Virus record (IMG/VR): IMGVR_UViG_3300027719_000211
Span: 1 to 23,781 of that record
Source of the DNA: a virus
Strand: one strand, 5' to 3'
Length of the DNA: 23,781 nucleotides
How positions within the stretch are numbered: the first letter of the stretch is position 1; the number at the start of each line of letters is the position of its first letter. The notes beneath the pieces were generated by a model that saw only the letters and a program-made list of their open reading frames with translations, had not been told where the DNA came from and did not search any database. The position numbers were made by a program, and so were the translations under genes. Of the stretch, positions 8,124-13,891 are shown piece after piece.

Positions 8124-8495
8124 TTACGCCTGTGCAGTAGGCTCAATTGTTACGAGATACTCAACGGCGCGGACAAAATCACATCGGCGCAGGTCTTCCA
8201 TTTCCTCAACTTTCATTGTCGCTAAGAAATTGCATGCAGTAACCCAAAGCTCCTGACCCAAACGTTTAGCGCGGTATTTAACCATATCCATAATGGCAGT
8301 CATTTCATCGGCGCAAAGAGGGGCACTCAGGCGGTGCATGATGATGTCGTCTACAGTTGTCTCAGAAACAGTTTCTGTGGTTGTTTGCGGAAAGCTGCAA
8401 GGAAAAGACAAAATGATGGCCTTCTGGCCGGAGCAAGCATGATAGCTAGAGTTCTGCTCGCTCTGATTCTTATAAGCTGTATTAAAATCAATCAT
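8124..8495 (-). CDS. hypothetical protein, first gene of the HTH-sensor operon
   Basis: 123 aa, ATG at 8495 with GGGGAG eight bases upstream. The first ~45 residues are polar (Ser/Thr/Gln rich, TTTETVSETTVDD); the rest is helical and resembles the C-terminal domain of the next gene product. No enzyme motif. It is read from a control region shared with the divergent regulator at 8748. Its role is unknown, but co-transcription with an HTH-sensor regulator suggests a small accessory or modulator protein. Confidence 0.7.
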   Translation of the reverse strand: MIDFNTAYKNQSEQNSSYHACSGQKAIILSFPCSFPQTTTETVSETTVDDIIMHRLSAPLCADEMTAIMDMVKYRAKRLGQELWVTACNFLATMKVEEMEDLRRCDFVRAVEYLVTIEPTAQA

Positions 8496-8527
8496 TTAGT
8501 TATCTCCCCGAACAATGGATTGGTTCA

Positions 8528-8555
8528 AATATGTCCTGAATTGTATAAACCGCAA
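8528..8555 (-). promoter_or_regulatory. candidate promoter for the 8495-6967 operon
   Basis: On the minus strand TTGCGG (8555-8550), a 16-base spacer and CATATT (8533-8528) form a plausible sigma-70 type promoter about 30 bases before the start codon at 8495. The -35 box lies inside one copy of a 12-bp direct repeat. Confidence 0.45.
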
Positions 8556-8579
8556 CTCGCTTCTCATTAAACCGCAACT
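8546..8579. repeat. 12-bp direct repeat, 22-bp period, operator candidate
   Basis: TAAACCGCAACT occurs exactly at 8546-8557 and 8568-8579. The 22-bp spacing is close to two helical turns, which puts both copies on the same DNA face. One copy covers the -35 box of the minus-strand promoter candidate and the other lies just upstream, so a regulator bound here would affect the left operon. Confidence 0.6.
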
Positions 8580-8598
8580 ATCTTACGATTTGTTATAT

Positions 8599-8623
8599 CA
8601 TTGACACAAAGCGAAAGTCAATG
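8599..8623. promoter_or_regulatory. inverted repeat CATTGAC-N11-GTCAATG
   Basis: Perfect 7-bp arms (8599-8605 and 8617-8623) surround an 11-base spacer. The left arm contains a TTGACA that could act as a -35 box, with TAGTTT 17 bases on. The symmetry suits a dimeric HTH repressor, plausibly the product of the gene at 8748 or of the divergent operon. Confidence 0.5.
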
Positions 8624-8654
8624 TAGTTTTTGCCGCAAATTACTTTCGTTTCTG

Positions 8655-8683
8655 TTGACTTTGGGGCTGAAATCGGGTAAAAA
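8655..8683 (+). promoter_or_regulatory. candidate promoter for the regulator/methyltransferase pair
   Basis: TTGACT at 8655-8660, a 17-base spacer and TAAAAA at 8678-8683 give a reasonable sigma-70 promoter 64 bases before the ATG at 8748. Confidence 0.45.
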
Positions 8684-8747
8684 GGGTCGTGCCTACCCAT
8701 TTTCGGTACATAACTACCTAAAAATGGCAATCAAAGGGGAGGTCGTA

Positions 8748-9395
8748 ATGATTAGTGCTGCACAAGTTCGAGCTGCCCGCGCCTTATTGAAATGGGAGAA
8801 TACCGATCTTGCCGAAAAGACAGGGTTCGGAAGCAATACCATTAGCCTTATTGAAAATGAGAAAACTCAGCCCCGCAGTTCAACTATGGAAAAGCTGCAA
8901 TCCGTCTTTGAAGAGGCTGGGGTCGAATTTACGGGTAATGGCGGCGTCCAATGGGCTGGACATCAAGTCAGAACCCTAACGGGGGTAAGCGGTCTTAAAG
9001 CCTTCTTCGATGATGTTAGGTATGTAGCGCAACATTCAACAGAAGAAATCGTTATCTGCGGCATTGCTGAAGAATATCTTGAAAAAAAGCTCGGAGATTT
9101 TGTTGATTACCAGCGAAAAGAGATGGCTTCATACGACAAACTAAGAATGAGATGTCTTATTGAAGAAAGCGATCTCGATCTTGGCGCATCAGACTATTGT
9201 AAATATCGTTGGCAAGCTAAAGAAAATTTTTCAAATGTTCCTTTTTATATATATGGGGACAAAATGGCAATCATCGTAACAACCGCACCGGAAGATCCTC
9301 TTATTCTTTTAATACAAAACAAAACCATTACGAGTGCCTATCGCCGTCAATTTGAAGCTATGTGGGCGGCGGCAAAAGAACCAAAAGTAAAATAA
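8748..9395 (+). CDS. XRE-type HTH regulator with C-terminal sensor-like domain
   Basis: 215 aa. The ATG at 8748 is chosen because GGGGAGG precedes it and the HTH starts at once (MISAAQVRAARALLKW); the frame is open back to 8601 but that part crosses the promoter candidate. Residues 1-62 are the HTH (DLAEKTGFGSNTISLIENEK). Residues about 75-205 match the order of the second domain of the regulator at 6967-7695: EEIVICGIAEEYLEKKLGDF, a conserved YIYGDKMAIIV and a final MWAAAKE helix. The gene is visibly AT-richer than most of the window. It lies 12 bases before the methyltransferase and probably controls it in response to a ligand; that is inference. Confidence 0.82.
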   Translation: MISAAQVRAARALLKWENTDLAEKTGFGSNTISLIENEKTQPRSSTMEKLQSVFEEAGVEFTGNGGVQWAGHQVRTLTGVSGLKAFFDDVRYVAQHSTEEIVICGIAEEYLEKKLGDFVDYQRKEMASYDKLRMRCLIEESDLDLGASDYCKYRWQAKENFSNVPFYIYGDKMAIIVTTAPEDPLILLIQNKTITSAYRRQFEAMWAAAKEPKVK

Positions 9396-9407
9396 GGATC
9401 ATTTATT

Positions 9408-10343
9408 ATGAACGCACAAATCCAAAAACAAATTGAGGCTTCTGCTTTTAATCAAGCCATACACGAATGGCTTTCCGGTCAAACTACAGGACATCTTGGC
9501 GCTTACATGTACACAGAGGATCGAGATGATCATCGCTGGAAAGATGGGCATAGCGCAGAATCCTATTATCTTGGCCGCGATGACAAAGCAACTTTTGATC
9601 TTGCCGTAAAAGAGCTCAACCTTAATGTGAAACATTTTTTTGATCTTGGCCCTGGCGGAGAAGCCTCTGTCCGAGCCAAAAGCCTTCCTTTCATGAAGGC
9701 GTTGGGTGCAACAGAATATTTCCCCGTTGATTTGTCCCCGACACTAGCGAATGAAGCGCTGTCAACTATGAAGATGAACATTCCTGCTGTGAGTGGGAAA
9801 CCGTTAATCGCTGATTTTTTTGATAGTATCCCTGAGCACAGAAACAACTCCCTTCTTGCTATCGTGGGGGGAACCATTGGCAATTTTGAAACACATACAA
9901 GCAAAGCAGATTTGCTAACCCGATTGTCAGAAATCTTCTCCATCTACAGAAGTGCTGTTGGCGAAAACAGTTATTTTCTTGTTAGCTTTGATGCAAACAC
10001 GAATGAAAAGGAAATTGTGGGCGCTTATGATTGTCCTCAATTCGATTATCTAATTCGGGGCTGCGTTGAGCGCGCGATTGATACCAACGGTTTTGATTAT
10101 CATGTCAATTGGACGCCTGATAACTATCAGCTTGCCTTGGGATTTAAGTCCAATAGAGATCAAATAGTCTTTTTTGATGGTGCTCAATATGCAATCGAGG
10201 AAGGCGAATATCTGCCTGTCCTTAATTCCTATCGCTTCCCTGTTTCTTTTGTTGCCGAGGCTGCAAAAAAAGCAGGATGGGGTTATAAGAACACATGGTC
10301 GGCCACGGGGCGCACTCATTATATGTTATTTGCTGCTGTTTAG
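9408..10343 (+). CDS. EgtD-like SAM-dependent methyltransferase
   Basis: 311 aa, ATG at 9408 with AAGGATC upstream. Motifs run in the order of the EgtD (histidine N-alpha-methyltransferase) family: FDLGPGGEAS at about 78-87 (SAM loop), FPVDLSPT at about 105-112, GGTIGNF at 154-160, then FLVSFDANTN and the C-terminal VLNSYRFPVSFVAEAAKKAGW. In EgtD the region before the SYKF-like motif carries a Glu that holds the substrate amino group; here that position reads Leu (VLNS), so histidine may not be the substrate. Length is typical. It is co-transcribed with the HTH-sensor regulator and is equally AT-rich, suggesting a separately acquired cargo pair. Product and substrate unknown. Confidence 0.75.
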   Translation: MNAQIQKQIEASAFNQAIHEWLSGQTTGHLGAYMYTEDRDDHRWKDGHSAESYYLGRDDKATFDLAVKELNLNVKHFFDLGPGGEASVRAKSLPFMKALGATEYFPVDLSPTLANEALSTMKMNIPAVSGKPLIADFFDSIPEHRNNSLLAIVGGTIGNFETHTSKADLLTRLSEIFSIYRSAVGENSYFLVSFDANTNEKEIVGAYDCPQFDYLIRGCVERAIDTNGFDYHVNWTPDNYQLALGFKSNRDQIVFFDGAQYAIEEGEYLPVLNSYRFPVSFVAEAAKKAGWGYKNTWSATGRTHYMLFAAV

Positions 10344-10392
10344 TTTTAAGCCGTTTCTTGCAATAAACAGGTAACGACATTTACGTTTTTTG

Positions 10393-10421
10393 CTGGTTTT
10401 TCAACGCGATAAAAACCAGCC
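10393..10421. terminator. inverted repeat after the methyltransferase, possible terminator
   Basis: A perfect 10-bp stem (GCTGGTTTTT / AAAAACCAGC) with a nine-base loop begins 50 bases after the methyltransferase stop. The following bases (CCTTTAATC) are not a real T run, so termination strength is doubtful. Further on, TCAGG-ATATCC-CCTGA (10456-10471) is another short inverted repeat, and ATTTTT(C)ATTGCTTT occurs twice (10441 and 10482). Confidence 0.4.
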
Positions 10422-10488
10422 CTTTAATCAGCACGGCATCATTTTTCATTGCTTTTCAGGATATCCCCTGAAGCCAGTGCGATTTTTA

Positions 10489-10524
10489 TTGCTTTCGCCG
10501 CAATGTGTTGGCATATTACCAACA
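10489..10524 (+). promoter_or_regulatory. promoter with 19-bp operator over the -10 box
   Basis: TTGCTT (10489-10494), a 17-base spacer and CATATT (10512-10517) form a promoter for the small gene at 10585. The palindrome TGTTGGCATATTACCAACA (10506-10524; 6-bp arms, 7-base centre) covers the -10 box. The identical 19-mer, inverted, lies at 11458-11476 before the HTH gene. A repressor bound here would block polymerase directly. Confidence 0.75.
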
Positions 10525-10584
10525 TTGTTGCCCGCTGGGCAGTGGCCTAATTGAGGAGGAGCCTCTTCGCTGGAGAGGTCTGGT

Positions 10585-10866
10585 TTGTTTATGAGTTTTA
10601 AGAACGACTTGCTTCAGAATGGCGTAACAGAACAAAAAGCGGCTTATGTAACGCAAGGCTTCCTCGAATTACTTAGCGGACAAATGACTCTTGCCTCGGA
10701 AGACGCAGACCTTGCCGTCAGTCTTTTCAAAGCTGGCCGAGCGGATGAGTTGAACGCCGCGCTTCAAGCGATGGGGCGGAGACTTGCCGAAGCTGTCTTT
10801 TCGTATAGGACAGCCTCTTTGTTGATAGAAAAAGACGGTGATGACAGCCAGATCAGGCTGCTTTGA
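10585..10866 (+). CDS. small hypothetical protein in the operator-controlled switch
   Basis: 93 aa from a TTG at 10585, or 91 aa from the ATG at 10591; the ribosome site GGAGAGG (10572-10578) is 6 bases before the TTG and 12 before the ATG, so the start is uncertain. The protein is helical with many Ala and acidic residues (EQKAAYVTQGFLELLSG, DELNAALQAMGRRLAEAVF). No family recognised. A short hairpin (CCTCT 10562-10566 with AGAGG 10574-10578) could mask the ribosome site. It is convergent with the HTH gene and its stop directly abuts that gene's stop (10866/10867). Sharing the operator with the HTH gene suggests it belongs to the same switch, for example as an antirepressor or effector. Confidence 0.68.
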   Translation: MFMSFKNDLLQNGVTEQKAAYVTQGFLELLSGQMTLASEDADLAVSLFKAGRADELNAALQAMGRRLAEAVFSYRTASLLIEKDGDDSQIRLL

Positions 10867-11280
10867 TTAAGCGGCCCCTTTTTGTTTTTGGGTCGTCCTC
10901 ACGATAGAAAAAGCCAGTTCTCTTGTCTGCTCAACGCTTAAGTTATGGCGGATGGTATCGTTATAGATAAACGAAATCCACGAAGCGAGTTCTTTGGGGC
11001 CGAGTATCGCGCCCACCTCTTCGCAAGCCTCAAAGATAAAACCTATCACAGAGCCTAAGAGCGCCTGATCGCAAGTCGAAGGCAACCCAAGATCAATATC
11101 AACGATTTCATTCGGTGAGAGATTCAGCACCCTGCTGAACTTAAGAAGCCACTCGATGGTGAGCTTTCTTTGTCCGTTTACAACGCGGCTGACCTCCGAA
11201 TAATCCTCTCCCATCTGCTTTGCCAATGGGCGGATTCCGAGATCCCGTGTCGTCACAATTTCTTTAAGTCGATGTTTCAT
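10867..11280 (-). CDS. Cro/CI-like HTH repressor, likely autoregulated
   Basis: 137 aa from the ATG at 11280, chosen because the HTH begins straight after it (MKHRLKEIVTTRDLGIRPLAKQMG, then DYSEVSRVVNGQRKLTIEWLLKFSRVLNL). The frame is open to 11376 with alternatives at ATG 11337 and TTG 11376; none has a strong ribosome site. The C-terminal half (GSVIGFIFEACEEVGAILG..., SVEQTRELAFSIVRTTQ) is helical and probably dimerises. The operator-covered promoter at 11458-11493 points at this gene, and the same 19-mer controls the convergent gene at 10585, so this protein is the natural candidate to bind both. Confidence 0.83.
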   Translation of the reverse strand: MKHRLKEIVTTRDLGIRPLAKQMGEDYSEVSRVVNGQRKLTIEWLLKFSRVLNLSPNEIVDIDLGLPSTCDQALLGSVIGFIFEACEEVGAILGPKELASWISFIYNDTIRHNLSVEQTRELAFSIVRTTQKQKGAA

Positions 11281-11457
11281 ACCCTGATCATTCCCGAAGA
11301 TTCCTGAGAGAACATTATAGACAGTTCTCGGCCTCATTTCAACGGAGACGATGCCATAACGCCAACGATATAGCAAGGCGGAAGCTGGCTGTTTTACTTT
11401 CGTTCACCATGAACCACGCTGTTTTTTAAACTTTTAGAAGATTCCTGCTTGCCTAGC

Positions 11458-11493
11458 TGTTGGTAATATGCCAACACTTAGGAACGGGAACAA
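11458..11493 (-). promoter_or_regulatory. promoter of the HTH gene with the second 19-bp operator
   Basis: On the minus strand TTGTTC (11493-11488), a 17-base spacer and CATATT (11470-11465) form a promoter; the 19-mer at 11458-11476 is the exact reverse complement of the one at 10506-10524. Spacing and position over the -10 box are the same as at the first copy. The site also lies 100 bases before the primase gene start at 11576, so that gene may be affected too. Confidence 0.75.
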
Positions 11494-11575
11494 GCAAAGA
11501 CAGAAATGATTCTGCCAGAAGGCCATACAGTTTTTGCTGATCGTTCTGATTTCTCTCACTTTTTCGGGTATTGCC

Positions 11576-12637
11576 ATGAACGAACGTAGGACAGATACGG
11601 ACGCAATTGCGTCTGCTTTCAGAGAAAAAGCATCAGTAAAACGGGTCGAAGCCAATCGCTCGATCCGGCTTCAGGATATAGATCAAGCTAACGCGGCGCA
11701 TGACCTTGTCGCACTGGTAAGCGAGAAAGTCCGCCTTGCCCGAAGTGGTGACACATGGCGCGGCTTTTGCCCCTTTCACGGCGATCAACGCCTTTCAACA
11801 TTTACCGTTAACCCCAAGGCGAACCATTACGCCTGCTCTGTTTGTGGCGCGGAAGGTGACGCTCTTTCTTGGATTATGGAAACTCAAGGATTGAGTTTTG
11901 CCCAAGTGGTAGCTCTGTCGCTTAAAAAGCCTCTCATCGAACCCCGTACCCAGCAAGAAACTATTGGCGCGGCGTTGCACTACGCGGACTTGCCCCCGTC
12001 TGACGAGGCCATCAGGCAGCATAAGCGTGAAATGGCAGAAAAAATCTGGAAAGAAAGTCGGTCGCCTGCACACAGCCTTGTCGAACGCTATCTTTTTACG
12101 CGCGGGCTTATCTTCAACGACTCTTTTCCAGAGAGCATTCGTTTTCATTCAAATCTTTATCATGACCCCACCAGAATGCAATTTCCTGCAATGGTCGCTA
12201 TGGCGCAAACCATAGACGGCGGGTTTGCCGGAATTCATCGCACCTATCTTGCTCCAAGCGGCATTGATACGGCGCATGTCGCGCAAGGCACCATTCGCCG
12301 CATGTTTGGTGAATGCTTCGGTGCTTATGTCCATGTTCAAGAGAGCAATCCAGAAAAAATCGTCATTACCGAGACGATTGAATCGGCGCTGACTATTGCG
12401 CGCGCCTGTCCAGACCTAACGGTCTATGCGTCAATGACCTTGAATAATCTGAAAGCACCTGTGCCAAAAGGGGCCAAGGAACTGATTTTGTGCCCAGAGG
12501 GGAACAACAGCAATCCGCATATGGCCGAGCGCATTTTGGTAGAAGCCTCGCTGGAGCATAGCCAGCGAGGACACCGCGTGTTTGTTGCTCGCGCTCCGCA
12601 AGGGTTGGAGTTTTCCGACCTGCTTTTGGTAGAATAG
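11576..12637 (+). CDS. primase-like protein: CHC2 zinc finger plus Toprim-like domain
   Basis: 353 aa from the ATG at 11576 (the frame is open to 11534, but residues 1-14 there are a hydrophobic extension without support). The zinc finger is at residues about 61-100: CPFH (C65, H68) and CSVC (C87, C90) in the DnaG-type context WRGFCPFHGD...HYACSVCGAEGDALSWI. The second half is Toprim-like: VITETIESALTIARACPDL and a closing VARAPQGLEFSDLLL. The usual Asp-x-Asp pair of Toprim is replaced by LILCPEGNNSN, so metal binding may be altered. Such proteins prime replication of phages and plasmids. It opens the plus-strand phage-like block and sits 4 bases before the cytosine methyltransferase. Confidence 0.82.
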   Translation: MNERRTDTDAIASAFREKASVKRVEANRSIRLQDIDQANAAHDLVALVSEKVRLARSGDTWRGFCPFHGDQRLSTFTVNPKANHYACSVCGAEGDALSWIMETQGLSFAQVVALSLKKPLIEPRTQQETIGAALHYADLPPSDEAIRQHKREMAEKIWKESRSPAHSLVERYLFTRGLIFNDSFPESIRFHSNLYHDPTRMQFPAMVAMAQTIDGGFAGIHRTYLAPSGIDTAHVAQGTIRRMFGECFGAYVHVQESNPEKIVITETIESALTIARACPDLTVYASMTLNNLKAPVPKGAKELILCPEGNNSNPHMAERILVEASLEHSQRGHRVFVARAPQGLEFSDLLLVE

Positions 12638-12641
12638 GGGA

Positions 12642-13637
12642 TTGAATGTTCTCGATCTCTTCTCAGGCATCGGCGGATTCTCTCTCGGTCTCGAAGCCGC
12701 AGGAATGCGAACCGCCGCTTTTTGCGAGGTTGAACCTTATTGCCGCGCCGTCTTGCGAAAGCACTGGCCGGACGTGCCGATCCACAAGGACGTGCGCGCG
12801 CTCGACGGCGGGCAATACAGGGGCGCAGTCGAGCTTGTTTGCGGGGGATACCCTTGCCAGCCCTTCAGCATGGCAGGACGAAGGCGTGGCGAGGAAGATG
12901 AAAGACATCTCTGGCCGGAGATGTATCGCCTTGTTCGAGAGATCAGGCCGCGATGGGTCGTTGCCGAAAATGTTGCTGGACATATTAGCCTCGGCTTCGA
13001 CGAAGTTGCCTCATCGTTGGAAGCTGAAGGCTTCACCGTCTGGCCGTTTATTGTTCCAGCTTGCGCCGTTGGCGCGCCGCACAGACGAGACCGCGTGTGG
13101 ATTGTGGGCCATGCCCAACACAATGGACCATCTTCCGCAGCGGTCGCCGGAAGCACTCTTGCATCAAGCCCAGACAACGCGGAAAGGACGCACGAGGCCG
13201 GCCAATCTATGGGAGCAAGTCAATCCAACGACGATGGCCTTATGGCCAACGCCGGATGTTCGGGGATTCACGAACGATGGGGCGCTCCTCATGCTGAAGG
13301 AGAAATGCCACAGCCGCGAAGAATGGGCGGCGATGGCTTATCGGTCAGGATCGGCGCAGAAGCAGAAGCTTTGGCCGACGCCAAACGCCAGCGATTGTCG
13401 AGACAGGGGGAATCTGAGCCATCCTGTTGTGCAGCGCCGCGCTGCCAAGGGGAAGCAGCTTGGCTTGAGCATGGTCGTGTCGGAGAGCAGTGGTCAATTG
13501 AACCCAACGTGGGTCGAGTGGCTCATGGGATTCCCAACCGAGTGGAGCGTTTGCGCGCCCTCGGCAATGCCGTCGTACCGCAAATCCCGTTCCTCATCGG
13601 GCAAGCCATTTTGCGATACGAGCAGGAGATGAGCTGA
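12642..13637 (+). CDS. C5 cytosine DNA methyltransferase
   Basis: 331 aa from a TTG at 12642. All core motifs are present: motif I NVLDLFSGIGGFSLGLEAAG; E29 and D44-V45 in the next strands; motif IV with catalytic Cys in GGYPCQPFSMAG (about residues 68-79); ENVAG (motif VI); APHRRDRVWIVG (motif VIII); and ALGNAVVPQIP (motif X) near the end. It transfers a methyl group from SAM to cytosine C5 in a short DNA target, probably protecting element DNA from host nucleases; no partner restriction enzyme is next to it. The TTG start is forced by the family N-terminus. The gene contains a full-length second frame (12646-13632). It ends in TGATG overlap with the next gene. Confidence 0.93.
   Translation: MNVLDLFSGIGGFSLGLEAAGMRTAAFCEVEPYCRAVLRKHWPDVPIHKDVRALDGGQYRGAVELVCGGYPCQPFSMAGRRRGEEDERHLWPEMYRLVREIRPRWVVAENVAGHISLGFDEVASSLEAEGFTVWPFIVPACAVGAPHRRDRVWIVGHAQHNGPSSAAVAGSTLASSPDNAERTHEAGQSMGASQSNDDGLMANAGCSGIHERWGAPHAEGEMPQPRRMGGDGLSVRIGAEAEALADAKRQRLSRQGESEPSCCAAPRCQGEAAWLEHGRVGEQWSIEPNVGRVAHGIPNRVERLRALGNAVVPQIPFLIGQAILRYEQEMS
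12646..13632 (+). CDS. full-length second frame nested in the cytosine methyltransferase
   Basis: 328 aa in the same-strand +1 frame, starting at an ATG four bases after the methyltransferase TTG and ending five bases before its stop. The ATG has the better-spaced ribosome site (AGGGG, five bases away). The C-terminal half reads like a protein type I remember from phage and virome data: LWAMPNTMDHLPQRS, then RKGRTRPANLWEQVN, LWPTPNASDCRDRG and LNPTWVEWLMGFPTEW. The middle (LFAGDTLASPSAWQD, GRLLFQLAPLARRTDET) also matches that type. No catalytic motif known to me. It may be a genuine overprinted gene or a by-product of coding constraint; the recalled similarity is unverified. Confidence 0.45.
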   Translation: MFSISSQASADSLSVSKPQECEPPLFARLNLIAAPSCESTGRTCRSTRTCARSTAGNTGAQSSLFAGDTLASPSAWQDEGVARKMKDISGRRCIALFERSGRDGSLPKMLLDILASASTKLPHRWKLKASPSGRLLFQLAPLARRTDETACGLWAMPNTMDHLPQRSPEALLHQAQTTRKGRTRPANLWEQVNPTTMALWPTPDVRGFTNDGALLMLKEKCHSREEWAAMAYRSGSAQKQKLWPTPNASDCRDRGNLSHPVVQRRAAKGKQLGLSMVVSESSGQLNPTWVEWLMGFPTEWSVCAPSAMPSYRKSRSSSGKPFCDTSRR

Positions 13638-13891
13638 TGCACTATCAGCGTTTCTTCGCACTGTGTACTCATCTTGATGGCAATCGTATCGTTCCTTCCA
13701 ATATAGACCCCATAGCAAGTTTACCGCTTGGGGAAGCCAGTGACTTATGCTGTCGCGACTCTTCAGGAAAGGGTCGCGTTAGCGAAGAGTCCTTTCAGAA
13801 GATTCGTTCCTTCCGCAAGAAAATGGCGGAATGGGATCGCGATTACGGCTGGGTTGGCTCCAAGGATTATCAGGGGAGCCGCCCCAAATGA
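13637..13891 (+). CDS. small hypothetical protein between methyltransferase and initiator
   Basis: 84 aa, ATG at 13637 overlapping the methyltransferase stop as TGATG, and ending in ATGA overlap with the next gene. It contains two adjacent Cys (SDLCCRD) and a basic helical end (SFRKKMAEWDRDYGWVG). No family recognised. The overlaps on both sides argue for a real, translationally coupled gene. Confidence 0.62.
   Translation: MHYQRFFALCTHLDGNRIVPSNIDPIASLPLGEASDLCCRDSSGKGRVSEESFQKIRSFRKKMAEWDRDYGWVGSKDYQGSRPK

Noticed and set aside
8546-8579. CRISPR-like repeat
   Set aside because: Only two copies of 12 bp with a 10-base gap; far too short for a CRISPR array, and placed over a promoter.
13061-13297. 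Third plus-strand frame (78 aa) within the methyltransferase
   Set aside because: Short, Arg/Ser-rich shadow without start signals, unlike the full-length second frame at 12646.
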